From positions 1-37,165 of the forward strand of contig CAMORM010000011.1 of NCBI GenBank assembly GCA_946623785.1: a stretch of DNA of 37,165 nucleotides. The letters are read 5' to 3'. Made by a program: the position numbers and the translations under genes. Numbering within the stretch: position 1 is the stretch's first letter; every line of letters starts with the position of its first letter. Below are positions 1-6,739 of the stretch, piece by piece. This DNA comes from an uncultured Verrucomicrobiota bacterium (GTDB lineage: Bacteria > Verrucomicrobiota > Kiritimatiellia > RFP12 > UBA1067). The notes beneath the pieces were generated by a model. The model did no database searches and was not told the DNA's origin. It was given only the letters and a program-made list of their open reading frames with translations.

Positions 1-2
1 CG

Positions 3-1043
3 CAGATGGTGATGCTCTACCACCGCGCGCTCGACAAGGCCGAGGAGGCCGCGCGTCCGAAGGGCAAGAAGATCGGAACGACCGGCCGCGGAATCGGGCC
101 TGCCTACGCCGCGAAGGTGAGCCGCACAGGGCTTCGCTGCGGCGACATGCTCGCGGACAACTTCCTCGAACTCGTGCGCGACCAGGTGGAGGAGACGAAC
201 GCCAAGCTCCGCATGCTCCGAGCGGAACGGGTGGACGAAGGCGACTCGATCGAAGTGCCCGGCTGCACGATCAGGGACTACCAGCTCGACGCCGACGAGA
301 TCGCGGCGATCTACAAGGTCGCCAAGGAGAAGCTCTCGCCGTACATCATCGACACCGTTCCCTTCCTCCACAAGGCTAAGGCCGATGGCAAGTCCATCCT
401 CTGCGAAGGCGCGCAGGGGACGATGCTCGACATAGACTTCGGAACGTATCCTTTCGTGACTTCATCCAACCCTACCTCCGGCGGGGCGTGCATCGGAAGC
501 GGCCTTTCTCCGCGCGACATCGACTGCGTGGTTGGCGTCGTGAAGGCGTACACGACGCGCGTAGGCGAAGGACCGTTTCCGACGGAGCTCTACAACGCCG
601 TGGACATGCTCGACGAAGACGGCAAGACGATGGCTGAGCGCGGCCACGAGTTCGGCGCCGTCACGAAGCGCCCGCGCCGCACCGGCTGGTACGACGCCGT
701 GATAGCGCGCTACGCGCAGCAGGTCAACGGAGTGGACTACTGGGCGCTCACGAAGCTCGACGTGATGGACGTGTTCCCGAAGATCAAGATATGCGTGGCG
801 TACGAGCTGGACGGGAAGCGCATCGACTACGTGCCCACGACGGCTGCGGAGCTCGCGCGCGTGAAGCCGATCTACGAGGAGATGGACGGCTGGATGTGCG
901 AGACCTCGAACATCACCCGCATGGAGGACCTTCCGCCGAAGGCGAAGGCCTACGTGGACCGCCTCGTGGAGCTTTCCGGCGGAAAGCTCGGAATACTCTC
1001 CATTGGACCGGCGCGCGAGTCGACTCTCCGCGTGGCCCTTTGA
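3..1043 (+). CDS. purA: Adenylosuccinate synthetase (5'-truncated by window edge)
   Basis: Catalyses the GTP-dependent joining of IMP and aspartate to adenylosuccinate, the first committed step to AMP, in the cytoplasm. The fragment carries the family signature GTTGRGIGPAY (fragment residues 24-34), then GAQGTMLDIDFGTYPFVTSSNP-type sequence, KAYTTRVGEGPFPTE, and TKLDVMD, the guanine-recognition loop. The family is about 430 residues; 346 codons are present and the frame is open to the left edge, so roughly 80-90 N-terminal residues including the QWGDEGKG P-loop lie outside the window. The ATG at 6 in the ORF track is internal, not the start. The stop is 24 bases before uppS, so the two are probably co-transcribed. 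Identity is secure from the motifs seen. Confidence 0.97.
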   Translation, partial: QMVMLYHRALDKAEEAARPKGKKIGTTGRGIGPAYAAKVSRTGLRCGDMLADNFLELVRDQVEETNAKLRMLRAERVDEGDSIEVPGCTIRDYQLDADEIAAIYKVAKEKLSPYIIDTVPFLHKAKADGKSILCEGAQGTMLDIDFGTYPFVTSSNPTSGGACIGSGLSPRDIDCVVGVVKAYTTRVGEGPFPTELYNAVDMLDEDGKTMAERGHEFGAVTKRPRRTGWYDAVIARYAQQVNGVDYWALTKLDVMDVFPKIKICVAYELDGKRIDYVPTTAAELARVKPIYEEMDGWMCETSNITRMEDLPPKAKAYVDRLVELSGGKLGILSIGPARESTLRVAL

Positions 1044-1067
1044 CGCAACGGTCTCGGAGAGTATGAC

Positions 1068-1784
1068 ATGGGAGCGAACGTTCCGCAGCACATAGCGGTG
1101 ATAATGGACGGAAACGGGCGTTGGGCGAAGGCCCGCGGAAAGGCCCGGCTGTCCGGACACCGCGCCGGGACCGATGCCCTTGAGCGCATTCTTGGCTATT
1201 GCAGCGACGCTGGCGTAAAGTACCTCACGGTGTACGCGTTCTCCACCGAGAACTGGAAGCGCTCAAAAGAGGAGGTGTCTGGGCTCATGAAGCTGCTCTC
1301 CGCGTTTGTCAAGGGCAAGGAGAAGATGCTCGTGAAGAACAAGGTCCGCTTCCGCGTGATAGGCCGAAGGTCAGACCTCTCTGAAAAGCTCCAGCGGGAG
1401 ATCGCGGGCCTCGAGGAGAGGACGGCGAATTTCGAGAGGCAGCTCATAGTGGCGCTGTCGTACGGCGGGCGGGCGGAGATCGTGGATGCGGCCGTGAAGT
1501 TCGCGCACGTGGTGGGGAAGGGCGGGCTCCCGGCTGACGTACATGAGGCTGAGCGGCTTTTCGCGTCGTGCCTCTATGCGCCTGACGTCCCTGATCCGGA
1601 CCTTCTCATACGCACATCCGGCGAATGTAGGATATCGAACTTCCTCCTCTGGGAGCTTGCGTACACAGAATTCCACTTCACCGACACGCTGTGGCCGGAT
1701 TTTTCGCGCGAGGACTTCGACCGCGCGCTCGAATCGTACGCGCACCGTGAGCGCCGCATGGGCGGCAGACTGGAGACAAAATGA
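1068..1784 (+). CDS. uppS: Isoprenyl transferase (undecaprenyl diphosphate synthase)
   Basis: Cis-prenyltransferase that condenses isopentenyl diphosphate units onto farnesyl diphosphate to make the undecaprenyl carrier for peptidoglycan and surface glycans. The 238 residues match the usual length. Seen in order: IAVIMDGNGRWA with the catalytic Asp near the N-terminus, a GHRAG motif, YAFSTENWKR, GRAEIVDA, and the C-terminal RTSGE...SNFLLWELAYTEFHF...LWPDF block that binds the second diphosphate. A GGAG sits about nine bases upstream of the ATG. The stop overlaps the cdsA start in ATGA, indicating translational coupling; uppS-cdsA is a widespread gene pair for envelope lipid synthesis. Confidence 0.97.
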   Translation: MGANVPQHIAVIMDGNGRWAKARGKARLSGHRAGTDALERILGYCSDAGVKYLTVYAFSTENWKRSKEEVSGLMKLLSAFVKGKEKMLVKNKVRFRVIGRRSDLSEKLQREIAGLEERTANFERQLIVALSYGGRAEIVDAAVKFAHVVGKGGLPADVHEAERLFASCLYAPDVPDPDLLIRTSGECRISNFLLWELAYTEFHFTDTLWPDFSREDFDRALESYAHRERRMGGRLETK

Positions 1785-2689
1785 ACCCTGTTGCAAAGAG
1801 GACTTTCACGGGAATCGCCACGGGACTGCTCGTGATTGGGGTGTTCCTCTACTGCCCGATGAGGGCGTTTCTCCCGATAATAATTGTCCTCTCCAGCCTC
1901 CTGCAGCTTGAGTTCTACGGCCTTGCGAAGAAGTCGCAGCCGGTGGAGTGGCTCGGCATCGCGATCGGGTGCGTGTGCCTTGTAGCAACGGGCCTTTTCG
2001 GCTTCAACACGGGGATAATCGCGGTGCCGGTCTACATCACGCTAGGCCTTCCGCTGGCCGGAGGGCTGATTGCGCTTGCTGTGCTGTTCGACTCCAAGCG
2101 CGAAGATCCGGTTGCGTCCATTGCCACTACGCTTTTCGGCGTAGTGTACATCCCGTTCCTGCTGTCCTTCTTCCTCTTCCTCGTGCAGATCACGGGCAGG
2201 GGGTTCTGGGGCGGCGGAGACGTCGAGGGGTACGCGTGGACGCGTACCGGCCTCTACACGCTTCTCGCGCTCGTGGCGACCGCCAAGTTCTCCGACACCG
2301 GCGGTTTTGCGTTCGGGCTCGCGTTCGGCAAGCACAAGATGTGCCCTGGCATATCCCCGAAGAAGAGCTGGGAGGGAATGCTGGGCTCTGCGATCTTCGC
2401 GGCGATAACGATGTGCGTGTTCTACATGCTGTCGGTGAAGTTCGGCTGGGCGGACGAGATCCGCGCGTGGGGCAGGCTTTCGTACCCCACTGCGGCCGCG
2501 CTCGGGGCGGTGCTTTCGGTTGTGGCGACTCTCGGCGACCTTGTGGAGAGCCGGTTCAAGCGCGCGGCTGGCGTGAAGGACTCGTCGTCGTTCATGCCGG
2601 CGGGGATCGGCGGGTTCCTGGACATGTTCGACTCAGTGCTGTTTCTCCCGGCGCTTGTGTTCCCGGCGGTGGCGATGCTTTCCGTGTGA
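1781..2689 (+). CDS. cdsA: Phosphatidate cytidylyltransferase
   Basis: Integral membrane enzyme making CDP-diacylglycerol from phosphatidate and CTP, the precursor of bacterial phospholipids. The 302-residue product has several hydrophobic segments (for example LLVIGVFLYCPM, PLAGGLIALAVLF, IPFLLSFFLFL, TLLALVATAKF), a CDP-binding stretch KFSDTGGFAFG...GISPKKSWEG, and the C-terminal signature SRFKRAAGVKDSSSFMP. The usual signature continues PGHGGxLDRxD; here it reads PAGIGGFLDMFD, so the His and Arg positions are Ile and Met. From memory, similar hydrophobic replacements occur in PVC relatives, so it is probably active. It overlaps uppS by four bases. Confidence 0.95.
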   Translation: MNPVAKRTFTGIATGLLVIGVFLYCPMRAFLPIIIVLSSLLQLEFYGLAKKSQPVEWLGIAIGCVCLVATGLFGFNTGIIAVPVYITLGLPLAGGLIALAVLFDSKREDPVASIATTLFGVVYIPFLLSFFLFLVQITGRGFWGGGDVEGYAWTRTGLYTLLALVATAKFSDTGGFAFGLAFGKHKMCPGISPKKSWEGMLGSAIFAAITMCVFYMLSVKFGWADEIRAWGRLSYPTAAALGAVLSVVATLGDLVESRFKRAAGVKDSSSFMPAGIGGFLDMFDSVLFLPALVFPAVAMLSV

Positions 2690-2721
2690 TCTGCAACACC
2701 TGAACAAAGAGGAGCGATGAG

Positions 2722-3234
2722 ATGAAGACAAATGCGAGGATCATTCTTGCGGCGCTTGCCGTCGCCGCGCTTTCCGCGTTCCAGGGCTGCGCCACTTGGG
2801 ACTGCCGGTTCAAGCCGAACATGACCATGTGGTTCATCAACGACCTCAACGACGTCCTGAAGGTCGACTACGGCGACGAAGTGCGCACTAGGACGCTCTA
2901 TCGCGATGACGGCACGGAAGTCCCCTACAAGTCGCGCTACAAGGTGCGCGCAACATTCCCGAGCGGGTACAGGTTCGTAGCGTACGACGTCCCTTCCACA
3001 GGCGGCACGCTATACCGTTCTGACGACGGAGAATGGGAGCTCCTTTCCGCGGGGTACGCCTGCCGTGTGTACCAGTACACGGGCGACGAGTCCGAGATGG
3101 TGTTCGAGGGGATGATCTACTCCCAGAGCGACGGCGGAATGAGCAGGGGCGACCGCAAGAAGGGCAAGAAGGTGTACAATTCGCCGCGCGAGCACGGCAA
3201 CAATTCGTACAAACGCAAGAAGGTGACCAAGTGA
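2722..3234 (+). CDS. Small putative lipoprotein, unknown function
   Basis: A 170-residue secreted protein that I do not recognise. The N-terminus has a short basic stretch and a hydrophobic core (ARIILAALAVAALSAF) ending in FQGCA, a degenerate lipobox, so lipidation at Cys23 and outer-membrane or periplasmic attachment is plausible. The rest is rich in Tyr and charged residues with no helix-rich pattern, and it ends in a very basic tail with several KK and RK pairs. A GAGGAG lies just upstream of the ATG. The stop overlaps the GTG start of trmJ in GTGA, so it is in the purA-uppS-cdsA-trmJ transcription unit, but that does not reveal its job. Confidence 0.8.
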   Translation: MKTNARIILAALAVAALSAFQGCATWDCRFKPNMTMWFINDLNDVLKVDYGDEVRTRTLYRDDGTEVPYKSRYKVRATFPSGYRFVAYDVPSTGGTLYRSDDGEWELLSAGYACRVYQYTGDESEMVFEGMIYSQSDGGMSRGDRKKGKKVYNSPREHGNNSYKRKKVTK

Positions 3235-4004
3235 ACCCGCTGGACAACATACGCATTGTCCTTGTTGGGACGCTCTATTCGGGCAATGTCGGGTCCGCAT
3301 GCCGCGCAATGGCGAACATGGGCATCAGGCACCTGCGCCTGGCGGCGCCGAACATCCAGGACAAGGACTGGCGAGAAGGGGAGAAGCTGGCTGTTCACGC
3401 AGACGATGTCCTCAAGAACCGCGAGGAGTTCGCCACGTTCGAGGAGGCGGTGGAAGACTGTGTGGCTGTCGTGGGAACTACCGCGCGCGGCGGGCTTTTC
3501 CGTCAGCACGTGAAGGCGCCGCGCGACCTTGCGCCGGAGATACTCGACCTTGCGTCGAAAGGCCCTGTCGCGGTGGTTTTCGGACGCGAGGACAAGGGGC
3601 TTCTCAACGAGGAGGTAGCGCAGTGCACGCACCTTCTGCGCATACCCGTCGACGTGGGGTACACGTCCATCAACCTCGCGCAGGCTGTGCTGATAACGGC
3701 ATACGAGATATTCGCGGCAAGCGGGTCCTACGTCCCGCCGCACGAAAAGTCCGCCGCCGCGCCGCAGGGGCTCAAGATGGTGCTGACCCGCAACTGGGAG
3801 ACTGCGCTCACGGACATCGGCTTCATGAGCGAAAAGGAGTCAGAGTACATGATGCAGGGGGTGCACCGCATCTTCTCCCGCGGCGTGCAGACGGCCGACG
3901 ACGCGTCCATCATGCTCGGAATCGCCCGCCAGATGCTCTGGAGCCACCGCCACGGCGTTCCGCCTGACACTCCCGCGGGCGAAGGCTACAAGCCGTTCCA
4001 GTGA
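3231..4004 (+). CDS. trmJ: TrmJ-type tRNA (cytidine/uridine-2'-O-)-methyltransferase
   Basis: SpoU/SPOUT-family methyltransferase, most like TrmJ, which 2'-O-methylates position 32 of tRNA anticodon loops using SAM. I start it at GTG 3231, which overlaps the preceding stop (GTGA) and has AAGAAGG about seven bases upstream; this gives 257 residues against about 246 in E. coli. The ORF-track start at 3033 adds 66 residues that are only out-of-frame lipoprotein sequence. Motifs: IRIVLVGTLYSGNVGSACRAM (about 7-27), the knot motifs VVFGREDKGLLNEE (about 114-127) and SINLAQAV (about 146-153). A C-terminal helical extension resembles the TrmJ tail. Another SpoU subfamily is possible but less likely. 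Confidence 0.9.
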   Translation: MNPLDNIRIVLVGTLYSGNVGSACRAMANMGIRHLRLAAPNIQDKDWREGEKLAVHADDVLKNREEFATFEEAVEDCVAVVGTTARGGLFRQHVKAPRDLAPEILDLASKGPVAVVFGREDKGLLNEEVAQCTHLLRIPVDVGYTSINLAQAVLITAYEIFAASGSYVPPHEKSAAAPQGLKMVLTRNWETALTDIGFMSEKESEYMMQGVHRIFSRGVQTADDASIMLGIARQMLWSHRHGVPPDTPAGEGYKPFQ

Positions 4005-4240
4005 TTCCCGTTCCCGATGTGGCCGCGGACGGTTTGTACAGTAGCGAAAGCATGGCTGACACCGACGACTGGTTACAGGCGGGCGAGGAATTTTGAAAAC
4101 AACATGGACAACGCGAGGACAACTTTGATTTCAGCGCGCGCCAACCGGCGCGCGCGGCAATCCATCTCGCCTCGCCAGAACCTGAAAAACGGGTAAACTC
4201 CAGGGAGAATTCCGTCTCGCGGAGCGCGGGCGGAATGTGG
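4005..4240. other. Gene-poor stretch between trmJ and thrH with a strong GC hairpin
   Basis: About 240 bases without a convincing gene. It holds a perfect 9-bp stem GCGCGCGCC / GGCGCGCGC (4134-4142 and 4147-4155) with an AACC loop and no T-tract on either side, so it is not a textbook intrinsic terminator. Upstream, a weak TTTGTACAGT element precedes a 14-codon ORF (ATG 4052 to TGA 4096), and a second short ORF spans the hairpin. Neither has a ribosome binding site. The hairpin may end trmJ transcription in a factor-assisted way or belong to a small RNA. Confidence 0.4.
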
Positions 4241-4246
4241 TATAAT
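4238..4246 (+). promoter_or_regulatory. Extended -10 promoter for thrH
   Basis: A perfect TATAAT at 4241-4246 is preceded directly by TGG, forming an extended -10 within GTGGTATAAT. No good -35 hexamer is visible at 17 bases. Predicted start near 4253, giving a leader of about 50 bases before thrH ATG 4302. Confidence 0.65.
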
Positions 4247-4301
4247 TACGGCGTCAACCGCATTGGGACCAAATCAAATCAAAGGAAAGCGAAAGGGACA
4301 A

Positions 4302-4904
4302 ATGGACATTGTATGCTTGGACCTGGAAGGCGTTCTCGTGCCTGAAATCTGGATAGCGTTCGCAGAGGCGACCGGCATCTCCGAGTTCCGCCGCACCACG
4401 CGCGACGAACCCGACTACGACAAGCTCATGCACTACCGCATGGACCTTCTGGACAGGCACGGCTTCGGCCTCCACCAGATACAGGACGTGATCTCCGGGA
4501 TGCGCCCGCTCATCGGCGCGCAGGAGTTCCTCGACCAGCTGCGCGAGCGCACCCAGGTGCTGATCCTGTCGGACACGTTCGACCAGTTCTCGCAGCCGCT
4601 GATGCGCAAGCTCAACTGGCCGGCCATCTTCTGCAACTCGCTCGTCGTCTCCCCGGAAGGGCGCGTGACCGGCTACAAGATGCGCTGCCCGCAGTCGAAG
4701 CTCACCACCGTTAAGGCGCTGCAGAGCTGCGGCTTCCAGACAATCGCCGCGGGAGACAGCTTCAACGACCTCGCGATGATACGCGCGTCCAAGGCGGGGT
4801 TCCTCTTCCGCTCCACGCCCGAGATCAAGGCCGCGAACCCGGACATCCCGGCGTACGAGACGTACGACGACTTCCTCGCTGCCATTTTCAAGCAGCTCGG
4901 CTGA
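4302..4904 (+). CDS. thrH: ThrH-type phosphoserine phosphatase / homoserine phosphotransferase
   Basis: HAD-superfamily enzyme closely resembling Pseudomonas ThrH, which dephosphorylates phosphoserine and can pass the phosphate to homoserine. The N-terminus DIVCLDLEGVLVPEIWIAFAE is nearly diagnostic: nucleophile Asp7 with Glu9 in place of the usual second Asp. Motif II LSDTF (about 89-93) and motif III GDSFND (about 151-156) are present, and the length of 200 residues fits. I choose ATG 4302, preceded by AAAGGGA, over the TTG at 4263 in the ORF track. It is monocistronic or leads the next genes, behind a clear extended -10 promoter. Whether phosphoserine or another phosphate ester is the main substrate here is not visible. 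Confidence 0.92.
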   Translation: MDIVCLDLEGVLVPEIWIAFAEATGISEFRRTTRDEPDYDKLMHYRMDLLDRHGFGLHQIQDVISGMRPLIGAQEFLDQLRERTQVLILSDTFDQFSQPLMRKLNWPAIFCNSLVVSPEGRVTGYKMRCPQSKLTTVKALQSCGFQTIAAGDSFNDLAMIRASKAGFLFRSTPEIKAANPDIPAYETYDDFLAAIFKQLG

Positions 4905-4957
4905 ACGGCCCGCGGCCGCGCCCGAGGCCAAAAGTGTTCTTTATGGCGGCGGCCCGT

Positions 4958-4968
4958 TTTGGTAAAAT
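4958..4968 (+). promoter_or_regulatory. TTTGGTAAAAT promoter, predicted leaderless, for the SEC-C gene
   Basis: TAAAAT at 4963-4968 preceded by TTTTGG. The ATG at 4977 starts only eight bases after the box, so the transcript should begin at or within two bases of the start codon. No ribosome binding site could fit. The -35 region is weak. Confidence 0.6.
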
Positions 4969-4976
4969 ACATAACT

Positions 4977-5483
4977 ATGAAAAACGAAGAACTTTGTCCA
5001 TGCTCGTCGGGTAAGACCTTTGGCGAGTGCTGCGGTCCGGTTCTGTCCGGCGAAAAGAAGGCCGAGACGGCTTCGCAGCTGATGAGAGCGCGTTATTCCG
5101 CATACGCGGTGTGCGACACCGATTTCCTCTACAAGTCGTCCGGCGACGAGATCCGCAAGGAGTTCGACGCCGAGGCGTCCGAGAAGTGGTCCAGGCAGGC
5201 CGAGTGGAACGGAATGGAAATCGTCCACGAGGAAAAGGGCGGCAAGGACGACGAGGAGGGCGTAGTCGAGTTCGTTGCCCACTACAAGGCTGGGGGACGC
5301 GACTGCGAGCACCACGAGCGATCCATTTTCCGCAAGATCGACGGCGAATGGCGCTTTATCGACGGCGTAATCCGCGGCACAGACACCTACAGGCGCGAGA
5401 CGCCGAAGGTTGGGCGCAACGACCCGTGCCCGTGCGGCTCGGGGAAGAAGTACAAGAAGTGCTGCGGACGCGGCGCTGCATGA
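4977..5483 (+). CDS. YchJ-like protein with SEC-C zinc motifs at both ends
   Basis: A 168-residue UPF0225/YchJ-family protein. Two SEC-C metal-binding motifs bracket it: [14 protein letters not shown] (residues 7-20) and [14 protein letters not shown] (about 151-164), each with the CxC...CC pattern that binds zinc. Between them lies the YchJ core ([11 protein letters not shown]..., [32 protein letters not shown]), an NTF2-like fold in known structures. No catalytic function is established for the family; the SEC-C motif is shared with SecA, where it binds SecB and ribosomes. The ORF-track TTG at 4959 lies inside the -10 promoter element, so ATG 4977 is the start. Confidence 0.9.
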   Translation: MKNEELCPCSSGKTFGECCGPVLSGEKKAETASQLMRARYSAYAVCDTDFLYKSSGDEIRKEFDAEASEKWSRQAEWNGMEIVHEEKGGKDDEEGVVEFVAHYKAGGRDCEHHERSIFRKIDGEWRFIDGVIRGTDTYRRETPKVGRNDPCPCGSGKKYKKCCGRGAA

Positions 5484-5505
5484 TGGTTCAATCGGGGGCG
5501 GTTTG

Positions 5506-6252
5506 ATGAAGCCAGCGGCGTTCTTCTTCGACCTGGACGGCACGCTCGTCGACACGGAAACACCGTGGACGCGGGCCATACTCGCTTTTCTCGCTGACCG
5601 CGGGGTGGCCGCGTCGGAGGCGGACATAGCGCCGATCGTCTGCGGGCGCAGCTGGTACGACATCCATTCCGAGCTGCACTCCAGGTACCCGTCTCTTCCG
5701 AAGGCGGATCCCGCGGCGGACGCCGTTGTGCTTCGCCCATACTACGACCGCGTGGTCGTGGATCCGAAGTCGGTCGTGATCGAAAGTTCGGTGGAGTTCC
5801 TCAAGAAGGTCGCGTGCTTCGCGCCGGTGGCGATAGTCTCCGGCTCGCCGCGCGCAGACGTCCTGGACATGGCGCGCACATGCGGAATCGCGGACATCCT
5901 CCAGTTCGTGCTCGGCACGGAGGACTATCCGCGCGGCAAGCCGGCGCCGGACAGCTTCCTCAGGGCCGCCACGATCCTCGAGGTCGACGCATCCGAGTGC
6001 GTTGTGGTAGAGGACTCGACCGCAGGCGTCAAGGCCGGAAGGGCCGCGGGGATGCATGTCCTTGCGCTCAACCGCAGCACGCTCGTGCCGCAGGACCTCA
6101 CAGGCGCGCAGTGGCTCGTGGGCGACCTTTCGGAGATCAACGTCGACACGGAGTTCGAGCCTTCCGGCATCAGGTACCAGGTCAGGAAGGTCCGCGATCT
6201 GACAAACGCTACGATACAGGACCTCGCGAAATGGAAAATTTCGAAGAAATAG
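5506..6252 (+). CDS. HAD-IA family phosphatase / beta-phosphoglucomutase-like
   Basis: A 248-residue HAD subfamily IA hydrolase. Seen: motif I FFDLDGTLVDTE with nucleophile Asp9 and acid/base Asp11, a helical cap, motif II VSGSP, the Lys motif RGKPAPDSF and motif III VVEDSTAGVKAG. These fit beta-phosphoglucomutase, sugar-phosphate phosphatases and related enzymes; the substrate cannot be told. Start at ATG 5506 places MKPAAFFFDLDG right at the fold's first strand and follows a G-rich stretch; the ORF-track start at 5410 lies inside the previous gene. The C-terminus has about 35 residues beyond the usual fold and overlaps the EIIA gene by 22 bases. Confidence 0.88.
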   Translation: MKPAAFFFDLDGTLVDTETPWTRAILAFLADRGVAASEADIAPIVCGRSWYDIHSELHSRYPSLPKADPAADAVVLRPYYDRVVVDPKSVVIESSVEFLKKVACFAPVAIVSGSPRADVLDMARTCGIADILQFVLGTEDYPRGKPAPDSFLRAATILEVDASECVVVEDSTAGVKAGRAAGMHVLALNRSTLVPQDLTGAQWLVGDLSEINVDTEFEPSGIRYQVRKVRDLTNATIQDLAKWKISKK

Positions 6253-6686
6253 TTGGCAAGTGCCCCGTCGTGCTCGGCATGCGCGGGCGTACCTTCCCAG
6301 AGATAGTCGCCGAGCTGATAGACGCCATGGTCTCTTCCGGAGGGCTTGACTCATCGCTCCGCGACAGCGCGGAAACGGCTATTCTCGAGCGCGAGCAGCT
6401 CGGCTCGACCGCGATATCGAGCGGAATAGCGATCCCCCACGGCTACATCGAGGGCGTCAATGGGACGTGCGTTGCGATAGGCGTCCTTCGCGAAGGCGCT
6501 GAGTGCGGTGCCGCGGACGGCGCGCCTTCCCGCATATTCGTGCTCATGCTCAACTCCTCAAAGGCCGCTACAGGCCACATAAAGTTCCTTGTCTCCCTCA
6601 ACCAGAGGCTCCTCCAGGCGCCCGTCCGCGAGGCGATCCTCGCCGCGGAAACGCGCGAGGACGTTGTGACGGCGCTGTGCGGCTAG
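6231..6686 (+). CDS. PTS EIIA type-2 domain protein (PtsN/FruA-IIA-like)
   Basis: A 151-residue stand-alone EIIA domain of the fructose/mannitol/nitrogen-PTS fold. The phosphorylated His is His70 in [10 protein letters not shown], matching the family's GIAIPH motif, and the C-terminal half has the usual ILxxxxxDxxTxLxG-like end ([14 protein letters not shown]). Such single domains usually take phosphate from HPr and act as regulators (EIIANtr) rather than transporters. No transporter, HPr or EI gene is nearby. The ATG at 6231 is within the end of the HAD gene, suggesting coupling; the longer ORF-track start at 5814 is only shadow sequence. Confidence 0.85.
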   Translation: MENFEEIVGKCPVVLGMRGRTFPEIVAELIDAMVSSGGLDSSLRDSAETAILEREQLGSTAISSGIAIPHGYIEGVNGTCVAIGVLREGAECGAADGAPSRIFVLMLNSSKAATGHIKFLVSLNQRLLQAPVREAILAAETREDVVTALCG

Positions 6687-6739
6687 CACTCCCGCCCTCA
6701 GCCAAGAAAGTCCTAGAACATCAAAACACCAGCAAAACG

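Noticed and set aside
4052-4096. 14-codon ORF behind a TTTGTACAGT element
   Set aside because: The promoter match is poor (no GG before the -10) and the peptide has no composition signal.
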